From Breviolum minutum Mf 1.05b.01 (lineage: Eukaryota; Sar; Dinophyceae; Suessiales; Symbiodiniaceae), in contig DF239034.1 of assembly GCA_000507305.1 (NCBI GenBank), positions 62,001-126,000 of the forward strand: 64,000 bases of DNA. The letters run 5' to 3'. Each line of letters starts with the position of its first letter. Position 1 is the first letter of the stretch. The position numbers and the translations under genes are program-made. The notes under the pieces were generated by a model that worked only from the letters and a program-made list of their open reading frames with translations, was not told where the DNA came from and searched no databases. Below, one piece after another: positions 1 to 12,135 of this stretch.

Positions 1-3000
1 GCCAGCGAGCCAGATCCCCAAAGTTGCTACCGCAGGATTCCAACCCGTAGCGTAGCAGCTTAGCCATCGCATGATGAAGCATTCGACCTAAGGTATGGCG
101 CCAACGAAGGCAGAAACCGAGGTCCTGGTATGTGGCAGCTGATAGTGGTCGTTTTGCTTTCTTGGGGTTGCCGATAATTTGCCCGTATGCCTTTGAATAG
201 CATGATTTGGATCCAGTTTCTTGATGCAATGTGTTTTTTGTGAATCGTGGTAAGAGGTGGATGAAGAGATCCACACACCAAAAAATGGGAGCCAAAAGAA
301 TTCAGCACCATGTCCTGTTTAGATCTGGCAGTTTTTCCTCAGCGGACTGTCAGGATGAATTCTTTTGAGGGCGGACCTGCTCGTTGATAGGTCTGATTTT
401 GGTGAGTGTCACTGCTCGATAATGCGATGGCCATCCAATCAGTGCTTCCCATATTGTTTAGGCATCCGACCCCTCAAGCCCCACAATCTCCAAGCAGATC
501 TTGTTTGGGGGGATTTCAAAACTGCACATTTCATCACATTTGATCCAAATCCTAGCAAATATCAAGTATCAATTAAACCCGAAATGTCCTTCATTTTTAT
601 CCCCATTTTTGTGTGCAATTTTTGGTTACCCAAAAATCTCCAACCAAGGTTTGTTTTTGTTGGTGGGGAAAGCACCCCTGGAGTGGCCCCACTTTTTCGG
701 TTAGCTCATCATAAGCTCGATGGATTGCACCTGAAGGGTGCTGCACAGAAGCAACTGCAGGGAGGAAGCCCGAAGTCAACAGATTTCCAAGGGATCCTTG
801 GAGGACTGTTTAAGGCATCCATTTGGCATCCATTTGAGATACTGTACCATGTTTGTGGCTTTTGTTAGAAGTATGATTTTGATTTCATGCACTGATTTTG
901 TCAAATTGGAAGAGTATAGCGTGAAAGTGAGAAGTGGCGGCAAGCACGCCACTTCTCACTTAAGATGCTTAGCTTCTTGTCTTTGAGCTTGCCGTTGATC
1001 CTCATTGATGAATCATTGTACAATCCATGTTTTTGCGACACAGCTTGCAGAATTTTTACCAATAGTTTTTGCTCGGCTTGACCCTCGCAGTTCTTCCCTG
1101 GTCATTGGCCTTGGAGTGTCATTGGGCCATCAGCAGAAGCGGATACTGGAACATTTGTATGCCGCAAATTTGAAAAATACTTCCGTTGGCTGCAGATGGT
1201 CCTGAATGACGCGCAGGCAAATCCTGAAATTCAGCCGCTTGCATTTGTATCATTTGCAGATGCGCTGGGCACATAGAGTCTGCAAGCAGTTTCGGGACAA
1301 AAGCTCAGGCTGGGATGAAGGCTTTTCATCAACCCAACAAGCGGTCTTGTCGTCCAGATGTCGTTTCCTGGAATTGACAGGTGGATAAAAATGGATTTTG
1401 AGGTTTCCAACAATCGTGTATACTGTGTTGTTTTCTGCAGCTGTTTTGGTTGACCTACACATATTGCAGATAAGCTTGTGCAGGGCACAAATCAGATTGG
1501 TGCCGATACGTTTTTAGGAGTTCAGCCACGAAACTGTATTCAATCGAAGCGTCCTTGACTTCCATGCCAACTTCTTTGCAATCCTTGGGCAAATTTGCTT
1601 TCATTTTGAAGCATGAAGAGTCCTCAGCAGCAAAGAATGCTAACTGATGAAGAAGTGTTCACGCTTGGTTTGAAAGCAGAAGCTGAAAGAAGTTGAGATA
1701 TGTCTGTCTGAAGCACTTAGATGTTCAGATGAGCAATGAAAAAAACCCGGGTTGTTTCGGTTGTATAGGGGATGACATCCTACCCAAATGTATGGGGATT
1801 TTTTGAGAAGCCAATATAAGGATCCCTAAAAACCAACCAGGATTCAATGGAAAGTAGGAGGTTTCTCCTGAATTTCCACGATTTTGAGCTCCATGCCACG
1901 CCTTGATGCCACCCGGTAGCACTGGAACTTGGGTGTTTCAAGAGTTCACGGTCTCAGCCTGAAACAAAAGGTGACATCCACATATCCTGCAGTAAATTGT
2001 TGTGTTTTTTCCTCAATCTTCAAACACAGTCATACTATGAATAGTTCATGTTTGTATCATTTATACTTCCATCACGATAGAAATCAAATACACTATGACA
2101 ATAGTAGGGATCTTCTTTCAATGCAAGAACTAAAATTAAAAATGAAAGTTATAAGGTGAATAAGATGATATATGTGTCCAACAAAAAACCAAACAAATGG
2201 GTGTTTCCAAAAATAGGGATCCCAAAATGGATGGTGATTAATGGAAAAACCCTGTTAATCCATGGATGATTTGGGGGAAAACAAAAACCCACCGTATTTT
2301 AGGAAACCCCAAAAAAATGGTTCCTTGACACATCATGGGAGTTTCCCCCCTTCAAAATCTGACATCCCATCTTCAGGAGCTCCTTCTATGGCACCGGAAA
2401 GGCCTCGAAAAACTCATGGCTCAGTCCCAAGGAGGTCGACGAGCTCGTGGGCGGAGATGGAGGCGCGGAAGCCCCAGCAGTTTTGCCGAGGTTTTCTGGG
2501 TCAAATTGTACCAAAAAATCCCAAAAGGTATAGCTTTTTTAGGAAGGGAAATGGGACCCCTGATTTCAGGGAATTTTTGACATGTAGGTTGGTGAAATAT
2601 TATAATTTGGCCAGATCTTTGCATCGAAAATATCTCGAAATTTCAGTTGCCATGGCATTCCTGTCTAGGTTCAACAAGTCCGAGAAATGAGCACAACGCA
2701 AAGTTACATCCATCCACACAATCCACACAGGCCTTGGTGTGAGAGCATTGGTGTTTTCCAAAGTTGGCTTCTGCAGATAGCTGTAATAAGTGGGTTGAAA
2801 ACATGGTCAGAGCGCCCGCAGGAGCGCTGTAATGTTTGCGATTTGCAATATCAGCATCATCAGGAGTTTTGGACGAATTGTGGAAAAACACAAGGTTTTC
2901 TAGCATAAAGCACTTGTAGCTTGGATGTGAACTTGCGCAAAAACGCCGAAACGCGCGCCTCAAATGGCGCATTTTCTTCAAATTCACTGTTATTTGCAGT

Positions 3001-3115
3001 CTATTTGCATCTGTGGTCCACAAGCGCCCTTTTTTTCCTTCTTTTTTTCTACCTTTCTGGTCGGTTCTGTTTGCACAACTTGCCGAGGCTGGCGAAGACA
3101 TATATGTATTATGAT

Positions 3116-3116
3116 N
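3116..3116. other. Single ambiguous base (N)
   Basis: One N lies in an otherwise complete sequence. It indicates an unresolved consensus position rather than a scaffold gap, because the flanking sequence continues normally. Confidence 0.95.
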
Positions 3117-3770
3117 ACCCACCCCATGTGTAGTCAGAAAAAATACGAGAGCGTGGCGCTCCTCGAGGCGCTCACACCGAAAACATGGCTTTTGCAGAGA
3201 CAACTTGGACTTGGAAACATAGTTTGATGCCTTGCCTTCCTTTGAGAAAGTTTTGGTCTCACCTTGAAAGGCTCCAGAGAGGACAAAGCAGCTCAGCAAA
3301 AACTTGGAAGGTTTTGGGCGGAGACTTTCAGATATTTCCCATCTTCACGTTTTTTTTCGACATCACAACTTTCTGAATGATTTGTTTTCGTTTCCATGAG
3401 GTCAACCTCCCAATCGTTTTATGCTTATGGACCACCTGGAACACCACACAGCGACTTCGTCAGGCGTCAGCAATTTCTCACGGTGTCGTTCGTGCGAACG
3501 TTTCTCGACGTGTTCCTGAAATTTCCGATGCAGGATTGTGTCCTCGAAGTTGCCATACCATGCCCGGGACCTGCAGAGTTTTAGATTTGGAATCACTTCG
3601 ACAAAAGACATGTGTCTCATTGAAAACCCTGGGTATTGGTTTTATTATCAACCTGGAAAACATAGTGTACCATTTTTTTAAGGCAACTGTGGGTGGTTTT
3701 GGGAGTAAAGTTGATGGAAATTGACAGCAACTTGTTTTCCAGGAATTGCTTTGAAAAGGGATGATATCGG

Positions 3771-3880
3771 TATTGTATTACTCTCCAGGGAACTAACATA
3801 TCCCCCAAAAATGGCATTTTGAAGATGATTTTCCTTTTCCCGAGGTGGGATATGTTAATCCCCTGGAGGGTAATTGTATC
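3771..3880. repeat. MITE-like inverted repeat
   Basis: Two 34-bp arms (3771-3804 and 3847-3880) are inverted copies with 27 of 34 positions matching. The inner 28 positions match at 25, including an uninterrupted TAACATATCCC against GGGATATGTTA. The spacer is 42 bp. No coding potential is seen. The structure would fold as a long hairpin. It could be a small non-autonomous DNA transposon, a remnant of one, or a hairpin RNA locus. No target duplication could be fixed by eye. Confidence 0.6.
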
Positions 3881-5220
3881 ATTTTCTGCTCGCAACAAGA
3901 CACCAGTGACATGAGGCCAGACCAGATCGACCATCTCGTACACTGAATGATTGGATCGCATCCACGACTTCTGTTCCAGAGGCTTCTCTGTGTGTAGTGT
4001 TTTTGAATCAAAAAACTGATTCTTGATGTAAACAGTGCATGAAACTTATCTCCTAAAAGATGTCGTGTTTTCAAAACGTTGGAAAATTCTCGGATGTAAC
4101 TTGATGTTGAGTATACTGGTACATGCTCTCAGGTACTTTCTTTGGTTGCCAGCTATGGTTCGGAATTTGATGGCACCAATACAGCCACAGCGTTGCATCG
4201 CCTTGCAAAGTGGTACCGTGAGGTCCCTGATGCCAGGTGGAGCTGTCACTGTGTCACTGCAGACTTCCAGCAATGTAAATCCAATTTCGATGGTGATTTG
4301 TGATAATCATGAGGTTACAGTGTAACGGTTACAGGTTGGTTAAATGCTGGAGGTTTTACTTGATTTTACTTTTTGTAGGCATCCTTTGATACCTGTTTTT
4401 GGTGACATGGAAACATGTTTGCCGTGCAGTGCCACAGCCAGGCTTTTTCAAGATCGCCGCTGGCATGAAACCTTGGACCATTTAGACCGTAACATGCAGG
4501 CGTTCCCGAACGGAAGGAGTGGGAAAAAATCGTCAACCTTTCTCCGTGTGCATCATGTACAACATTGTGCAACATGTCGTGTTCACTACAGTCATGCAAT
4601 GTCGTACATGTCCGAGTTGACAAGACGTCTTCTGTGAATCTGGGAAAATCAGAGGCACCAGCATTCCAAACACGACACTTGACAAGCTCTCTGTGGTCCT
4701 TTGCCACCATGGGACGGCCGGCGCCCTATGTTTGCATACACTCAGAGTTCTTTGCTCCGCAGGGATTTGGGAGTCTCTTGGGTTCGGCGTTTGGGGACTT
4801 GGAGGTCTATGGCGGGAAGATAGGAGTAGAAGAGAGTACTGTAGACATCAACCTCTGCAATTGACTGATAACATTCGTACATCTTTGTTTGGTGGTATTT
4901 TGGATTTTTTCACCAAACAAAAGAAGGCCCTCCCTTGCAACATGGGTGAAGTAGGTTTCCTTTGTGCCATTGCTTCCGCGTGCGGCAGGTCTATGTTTAA
5001 CAAGAGGTTTGTGCATGTTCATGCCATTCTCCAAAATGTATTTGGAATTACTGCTTCCTGGTTCCGTGCCGCTTGGTTCAGAGCCGGTCTTTGCGTAGAA
5101 CTTGGAGTTGACAGATTGTGCACATGAAAATTCTATGGGTCATCGTCCAAGCCAAAACTTGCACTGCCAGAAATCTTGCGATTCCTTGAGATGCAAGGCA
5201 CATCTTTACATCACAACTTG

Positions 5221-5250
5221 CCACTCATCTCCACTCATCTCCACTCATCC
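5221..5250. repeat. Short tandem repeat, 10-bp unit x3
   Basis: The unit CCACTCATCT occurs three times in a row, the last copy ending in C. It lies in non-coding sequence with no visible gene beside it. Confidence 0.9.
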
Positions 5251-6021
5251 ATTGTGCCTAGTGCCCGGGTCGTCTTTTCCACGACGCCATGCAAGCCTTT
5301 GTGCAGCCTGTCTTGACATCGCAGCCCTCCGGCGCACTTCTGCACGACGATTCCCAAAAGACCATTCTTCGGAAAGCTGACACGATGATGGGCTTTGAAG
5401 ATATGGTCAGTGAGCCACAGTCTCTCGGTTTTGAAAGGTTTCTTTATGTACACCTTCAGATTCGCACAGACGGCATCAGCAAAGAAACAGCCATAGCACA
5501 CAGCAGAACTGCAATGAGTAGAGAAAATTCATCAAGGTTGGCCACTTGAATTTTCTGAGCCACAACTCACAACATCTCCGAATTATTCCATCACTAACTT
5601 GCCTGTCAAAAGTTGCATATTTACGGCAAATTGCCAGTGGAGAATCCGGTTCTCAAAATCGATTGATTGACCTCTAAGGCGAGAAGATGCACACTCCGAA
5701 CTCCTAGCAAAACTCTCCCAGCTTTACAACCAGAAGGAGGACGGGCCTTTTGTGATTGCCATCAGCGTGAGGGTTTCAATCCGAGCATGAATCAGACGAA
5801 AAATCGGAAAACACTCCTCTCCTAAACACCTTCCACCCTTCCGCCACTTCCTGTGATGGGAGGTCCAGATTGAAAATCTCAATCAAGAAGTCTCGCGTTT
5901 ACAGGCAGATCGGTGGGCTCGACCTTTAGATGTAGATTTACTCGCATTTTCAAAGGTGCCTTTATAAAACTTTGGGTTTAGCTAGAAGCTGCAGAGTTTG
6001 TTTCTTCTCGCATTTGTACAC

Positions 6022-6528
6022 TCAAGCCATTGGAAGGTCTGTAAGATGATAATTTGAGATGTTTTGGGATGGAATCTCACCGTGCAACTCATGTTTTGCA
6101 TGAGTCATGCAGCCATGAAGTGGCTGGCCCTTCGGAAAGTCAACACTGATGCCAGGGAAGACTCGTAAGAATGTCCATGGAGAATGCAGACTTGAAGAGT
6201 AGCGTTCCACCAACACCCATTGCATTTCGACACGAGGACGTCCCAAATGATAGCAACCTCCGACGACTTTGTTCAGTTTCAGATTATTCATCTCGTTTCG
6301 TGAGAGCAGCGGCATGAATTCTGAGCTGAGATACACTTGAGCCCGTGAAAATGTTCTCTGGATGTTTCTTGCGGCAGGAGCTGACAAATCATCCTTTGGT
6401 CGAAGCAGAAGATGCAGAAGAAGATGGCGAGGAGGCATGACCAAGCGACTTCCAAATCCATTCAAGCCTTCCCCTTCTTTGCCACAAATCAGTGATACGA
6501 TATATGCGTTTGATATCCCTTGATCCAC
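6022..6528 (-). CDS. Possible minus-strand exon, unknown protein
   Basis: A 168-codon open frame on the minus strand has a protein-like middle part, for example the stretch ARNIQRTFSRAQVYLSSEF followed by LGRPRVEMQWVLVERYSSS. I do not recognise a family and cannot place splice sites. It lies just upstream (in the minus sense) of other undetermined sequence. It may be one exon of a minus-strand gene or a chance open frame. Confidence 0.2.
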   Translation of the reverse strand: MDQGISNAYIVSLICGKEGEGLNGFGSRLVMPPRHLLLHLLLRPKDDLSAPAARNIQRTFSRAQVYLSSEFMPLLSRNEMNNLKLNKVVGGCYHLGRPRVEMQWVLVERYSSSLHSPWTFLRVFPGISVDFPKGQPLHGCMTHAKHELHGEIPSQNISNYHLTDLPMA

Positions 6529-6704
6529 GCCAATGAACAGAAACTTCCCGGAAATTACACCAATGAATGGATGTCAGTGCCTCATGGCTGAAGGTGCCGA
6601 AGGAACGCCTTGAGACCGAAGCCGGAAATGGAGATGTTCCACCATCGAGCCGCATGGCACATTTGGGTGGACTCTTACCGCTCCAAAGCGCCCTGTAATA
6701 CGCT

Positions 6705-6777
6705 GATATATATATATATATATACACGATATATATAGTATTTATATATATATATATACATATTTGTGTGTATATAT
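6705..6777. repeat. TA-rich microsatellite
   Basis: Nearly pure (TA)n broken by short interruptions (ACACGA, GTATT, GTGTG). Low-complexity sequence with no coding content. Confidence 0.9.
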
Positions 6778-7309
6778 CATGATGAAGAGTTTACTTCTTT
6801 TCGAATTTTTGTATGTTTGAAAAACACTTTTGTGAAAATTTTCAACACCAACAAAAATACATTGCCCTTAGGCCTCGATCATCCAAATCTCGATGCATGT
6901 CAGCTTCCATCGGATTTCTTCGACGGGTCAGCAACCTGGAGATGTGGTTGAAACTGGCAGATTTGACATTTGAATGAGTTGTTTTTTTTCGAAAACTTAC
7001 GCGAATCAAAAAAATTTGGACCACTTTTTTCATGTCCAAAAAATTTCACCAACAAAGATCCGAAAACACCATTGTTTTCTTTGCCATTGACATGTCAACT
7101 GAGGAGCGAAGTTGGAAAGATTGTCCGAAAGGTGGAGCTGTTACCCAGGCGCTTGAGATGCAAACACTTACAGTAAGCGCCCTGCTGAAAGGAAATGATT
7201 TTTACCTGAAAGGATGCTGTGAAACAAAAAGCACTTCGACTTTCTTTGTCATTGCTGTTAAGGAAGTTTCCAAAAATGATGGGAATGGATTTTTTGAAGA
7301 TCACATTAA

Positions 7310-7456
7310 CAGTAGGTTTGACCAGCAAAATAAGACAGACGGGGCTGGTGTCCAGGTGGTCAGAACGAGTCTCCTGGGAAGCTGCTCGGATAGCTTCAGC
7401 CAACATCTCAGATGTGGCATCGCCATGCCATCCCAAGAGCTTATTCAAAATGTAGG
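7310..7456 (-). CDS. Possible minus-strand exon, unknown protein
   Basis: On the minus strand the frame reads LLGWHGDATSEMLAEAIR and on into an acidic helical-looking segment. This resembles real coding sequence more than its surroundings do, but no family is recognised and the boundaries are unknown. Together with the 6022-6528 frame it may indicate a minus-strand gene between 6 and 7.5 kb. Confidence 0.18.
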
Positions 7457-7829
7457 GTTTACTACCAAAAGAAGACAATGATGCATGGTGTTTCATGTGT
7501 TTGTGTTGTTCTTGGACATGCTTGAGCCTCTTGTTATCTCATATTTTGATCAAGCTACCGAGTAGCTTCGCCAATTCGTGCTACAGAGCTTGGTCAGAAG
7601 ATGCAAAATAAGCAAAATAAACAGTGGACGAATCTTTTGGATGACACATGTTTGCCTAGGCCAAACTTCCAAAACTTCAAGGTCTTAAACGGTCTTGAAG
7701 GATATGTTATATGAATGTTTCATTCGGGCAGAGAATCCCATAGCCAGTAGGTGCGAGTAGTCAGCCAAGAGTCAGGAGCAAAAACACGGAGACACTGCGT
7801 AGAACCGAGATTTTCACATCCAGCCGTGC

Positions 7830-10800
7830 ATGAAGCGTCCGGCCGTCGCCTTATCCAAAGAGTCCAAGCGGAGCAAGGGAACGGAGGCGCCCCCATGACG
7901 GTTGGAAGGAGAAGTTGGAGATGCATCCAGGCACCCGTTTTCACCTGGTCTAAAAGTTCAAGGAGTTTAAGGAGTGAAGCCGAATAGCGGTTGGTACCAA
8001 GGGAACATTTGTCCTACCTTGCCTTCACACAGTTTTTCATGTTTTCCAACTTTGCATATAAAGATGTGTCCCTTTGCAACAGGCGCCACGGGATGATGCG
8101 GATGTTACGGACGCTGTAGTGACGCTTTGCTGGTATTTCAGTGCCCCAATTGGAAAGGTTTTCTAAAGTGTCAGACCAGCCGCTGCTACCGGAACAGCCA
8201 ATCCAAAGATTGTCACATCAGGTATTTAATGTTGCTTTTTGCCAGCAATGCCGATTATCGTCATAGCTTCTGTCCAGCTGCTTTTGTCGCAACTCCATTG
8301 CCGTGATTTTTAGATTCAAATAAGGAAGGTTTTCGCAGCCGTCTCTGAGCCGAACTATGCTGTACCATGGGTCTACAAGCCACAAGATGCACGCACCGGA
8401 ACTGCTTTCGCCGTGTGGTGGGGCAACAGCATCTCGACATGGGATTTGTTCACAACTTTTCACATCATCAAAGTGTTGGTGGCTTCGGAATGTTGGATTT
8501 TTGTGGGGCAGATTGCAGGAGCTTGTTATGAGATTGATCATTACAGTTTCAAATCTTCGTCGCAGAAGCTGGTATTGTGGCCGTTGAAGCAGTGAAACAC
8601 TTCCTTTCAGTTTGTCAAAGGAATGAATAACCAAAACTCATTTGACAAACTGGCGACCTGAGGCAACCGATGGTTGCTGACCAATGCGCATGTGATTCGC
8701 CATGCTGCAGTCATTCAAGTTCGGAAGAGAGGTGACCACCAGAAATTCATTGCCAAAGTGCTCTGCCTTGGTGTTGACTGCGATTTAGCCATTCTGTTTC
8801 TTGGTGTCCCCAAATTTTGGACTGGTGATTTGCAACACATAACTGTCAATCCTGTTAAGTGTTTTTGGAGATATAGATTCAGGAAGTGTAGTCAATCTTT
8901 TGGTGTCATTGCTACCCAAGACATCTCAAACTCTGACATCTTGAAGCTTGAAACTCCAACTTCCACCGTGAATTCTGCTGAATGTTTTCCAACCATCAGT
9001 TCATGAGGACAGTGGAGGATCGATCATTTTGGAATGCCTTGCCCAGAGTTCGGCTGATGCTGGCCTTCAAGTTTTGATCGCCCCTGTATCCAAGAGTTTT
9101 TCTTTGAAGCATCCCAAAACACATGTTGCAAAGCACATGTTGCCTTGATTGCAGATATTTTTTTGTTGTAGCCAAGGAGTGGTGAACTACCAAATCTTCA
9201 AGATGAAGTGACGGTTGTTGGTTATCCCATTGGTGGTGACAATGCCTGTGTCACCGTTGGTGTGGTGAGTCGAATAGACATGCAGCGCTACAACGTGCCT
9301 TGGAGCTGGTCCCATTCATGGCTTTGATCAACAAAGTCACTGCCCCTTTCTCCTTTGCAAAGAAATCAACATGAGATCAGTTTCTGCATCTATATATTTG
9401 TTAACTGTTTTCGGATGATTTGATGATTTGAATGTTGTTTCCATTTTGATTCACCTCACCCCAATCAATGAGAAAAAAATCAAACAACAATAAAAGATAC
9501 TTTTGAAAAAAAAAGTTTGCCAAAGATTGCCCAAAAAAAAAAGGTGTGTTGGAGCAGAAGTTTGTTGGCCATTCAAATCGATGCAGCCATCAATCCCGGC
9601 AACTCCGGTGGCCCCTGCTTCGCCACAGCGTCTCCGGCAGCCGGAGACGCGTCGTGCATGGGCGTGGCATTTCAAGTGCTAGGCCGAGAAGATGCGGAGA
9701 ACATCGGTTACATCATCCCTTCTGAGGCAATGCTTGATGAATGTATATGAATGTTGTTGGTTTCAGTGATGTTTTTGAAAAGGTTGTTTCTTTTTTGTCT
9801 AACATGTTCCATGGTCCTTTTTGTTGATATTAGTTGAGATTTGGAGGTGTAGTGTTGGGTATTGGAAATTTGTATTTCAATGTACTTTTGTGTGTGTTCT
9901 TGAAATATTTTGGTTTCAGTGAATTTTCAGGAAAGGTCCCTTCCAACGCAGCGCAGGTGGTGAAGCATTTCTTAGTGGACTTTCTGAAGAACGGTAAGTA
10001 CACTGGCTTTGCAAGCTGCGGCTTCGCATGGCAAGCACTCGAAAATCAACAGAACCTCAGAGTCACATTAAGAAAATCTAAGAGAATCTAGAAAATACGA
10101 CTGAAAGAAAATGATATTTTACACTGTCAGATTTCAGATGATTTTCAGATTCAAACCGAACAACATCTTGGAAGTATATAAGCAACAACTTGGATCCACT
10201 TGGACATGATTCAATGATTCGCTTTCTTGTCACATAATGGCGATACAGCGATTGTGGTTTCTTCGTTCACTCGACATTTTAACACGAAAAGCACCGTTGA
10301 CAGCACTGAGGATGCGAATTGCACTTGGCCTGAAAAGGGGGCAGAGTGGTATCCGCATCCGCAGAGTGGAACCCGCATCTCCAGCCAGCAAGGCACAGAC
10401 GAAATTTGAAGTTTATATGGTGTTTTTTTGTTTTGTAAATATGATGTGTAAATGAAATATTTCATGATGATCTTAGATTAAATAGATAGAACCTGTGGAT
10501 GGTTTTGACCTTCACAACTCTTCAAACCTTCATTAAACTTCTGGATGTCGTGCAAGGCGTTTTGATGCGCATGTATTGCAGATTTGCCGATCTCAATTCG
10601 ACTTTGAAGGTTTTGGAAGCTGGCGATATCGTCCTCAAAGTTCAGGGATCCGAAATCGGAGATGATGGGAAAGTTCCATTTCGAGGCACAGGTTTGATGA
10701 GCTTCAGATTTTTCAGTCACGTCGGGACGTCGGGTCACTTCATGAAAATTCTAGACATTTCTTTGGATCAATGTATTGCCACATTCAGAATACTGGTGGC

Positions 10801-12135
10801 TCAGCAAAAGGGCACTGAAAGCCTCACTGCCTGAAGCTTTCAGGCACGAGGAACGAGCGAATCGATTTTCACTACTTAATCTCCCAGTTGTTTGTGGGAG
10901 ACACTTGTGATTTCACAATCTTGCGCAAGCAGAGAAAGAGTCTCCTCTGAAATTGAGAGCTTCATTGGGATTTGATGGGCTTTCCTTGGGGTTCGATGCC
11001 TTGTACTTCTCGGAGCCAACATGCGCCTCTTGTGAAGTCAATTTCATTTTGGGGAGGCAACACATGGCAACACATGTACACTACAATCAGCAATACAATG
11101 CATGAATGCATATACCATCAGGGATGACATGGACTGGACATTCGACATCCGGACACTTGCAAGGAAAGAGCTCACCTTGCAATGCGCTGCGATGCGGCCC
11201 TTGGTTCTTCATGATGCTCCAGATCCACCACAATATTTCATCCTGGGTGGTTTAGTCTTCGTTCCCTTAACCGAGTCCCTCCTAATGGATGATTTTGGCA
11301 TCTCAGCAAGACTAGTGCTTCAGTGTTGAGAAGCGTTGGTTGGAGTTTGAGGTCATATGTTAAATATGTTCCAAAAACAACAGAAATGCTTTAAGAATTA
11401 AGGGTGGCAGGTTCTAGAATTTAGAGAGCACGCCTGGTCCTTGCATTTTTGTTGTGTCCTTGGACCTCAGGAAACAATTTTCACAAGGAAGCGCCAATTA
11501 GCATGATTTCGCAGTGGACGGACGGTTTGCGAGACAGCGACGATCATGAGATCATTGTGCTATCACAAGTGTTGGCATCTCCATTGACAGTTGGCTTCAC
11601 TGATCTTCGTTTCAATTCAGAACGATCGGAACATGTTCAGTTTGATGAAGTAGAAATTGTGTAATCTTTTTTGAGGTTTACATCCTTCATATTAGCCGTT
11701 AACATTTCTTGATATATGTTTACATTTATGTTTACATAGCTGGTTTCCTCAGATGTTTCACCTAGATTTTTACAAATTCGGATCCTCAGGATTTTTACAA
11801 TGTTCTTCTGCACAAGTTCAATGGTCAGAAGGTGAAGAATCTGGAGCACCTGATGCGAATGGTGAAGGCTTCCAAGGACCCTGACGAGTCGAAGGATGCC
11901 CAGCGCATGGTATCCTTAGAATTGACTGTATGGTTAACCTCTTAGTTAACCCCTTATTGATTTATTTTGCTACCTTTTTCAAATTTAGGATTTCTCGATT
12001 TCTCCTCCACTCTACGAAAAAAACCTCTAGCTTCGTCACAGGAGGAGTATTTTCAATTTGAGATCGAGCGCAATAACTTGATCATTCTGTCGAGGAAGGA
12101 GGTGTTCAAACAAACACCTGCCATCCTCAAGGACT
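7830..12135 (+). CDS. Deg/HtrA-type serine protease, multi-exon
   Basis: Trypsin-fold protease with PDZ-region sequence, of the plant Deg2/Deg9 type. A possible first exon starts at ATG 7830 ([17 protein letters not shown], basic, perhaps a targeting or nuclear segment). Exons read by eye: 8338-8412 ([11 protein letters not shown]); 8663-8870 with the catalytic His in LLTNAHVI and the Asp in CDLAIL; 9177-9310 ([11 protein letters not shown]); 9560-9745 with the catalytic Ser in INPGNSGGP; 9932-10075 ([14 protein letters not shown]); 10308-10395 ([18 protein letters not shown]); 10595-10690 ([14 protein letters not shown]); 10848-10940 ([15 protein letters not shown]); 11150-11325 ([12 protein letters not shown]); 11500-11620 ([16 protein letters not shown]); 11790-11912 ([12 protein letters not shown]); 12038-12130 ([16 protein letters not shown]). 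Residue order matches the whole family and the triad is complete, so the enzyme is probably active. The role is inferred as protein quality control. The last exon was not found. Confidence 0.85.

Larger units (their letters stand above)
1..7800. other. Left region without a recognisable gene
   Basis: I read both strands and found no exon that I can assign to a family. The longest open frame is 2643-3299 on the minus strand (218 codons, crossing the ambiguous base at 3116). Its composition does not look like that of the real exons elsewhere in the window, so I do not call it. The region holds a MITE-like inverted repeat, a short tandem repeat, a TA microsatellite and two weak minus-strand exon candidates, listed separately. 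It is probably intergenic DNA or long introns. Confidence 0.5.

Noticed and set aside
2643..3299. 218-codon open frame on the minus strand crossing the N at 3116
   Set aside because: No recognisable motif, composition unlike the supported exons, and no neighbouring exons. Probably a chance open frame.
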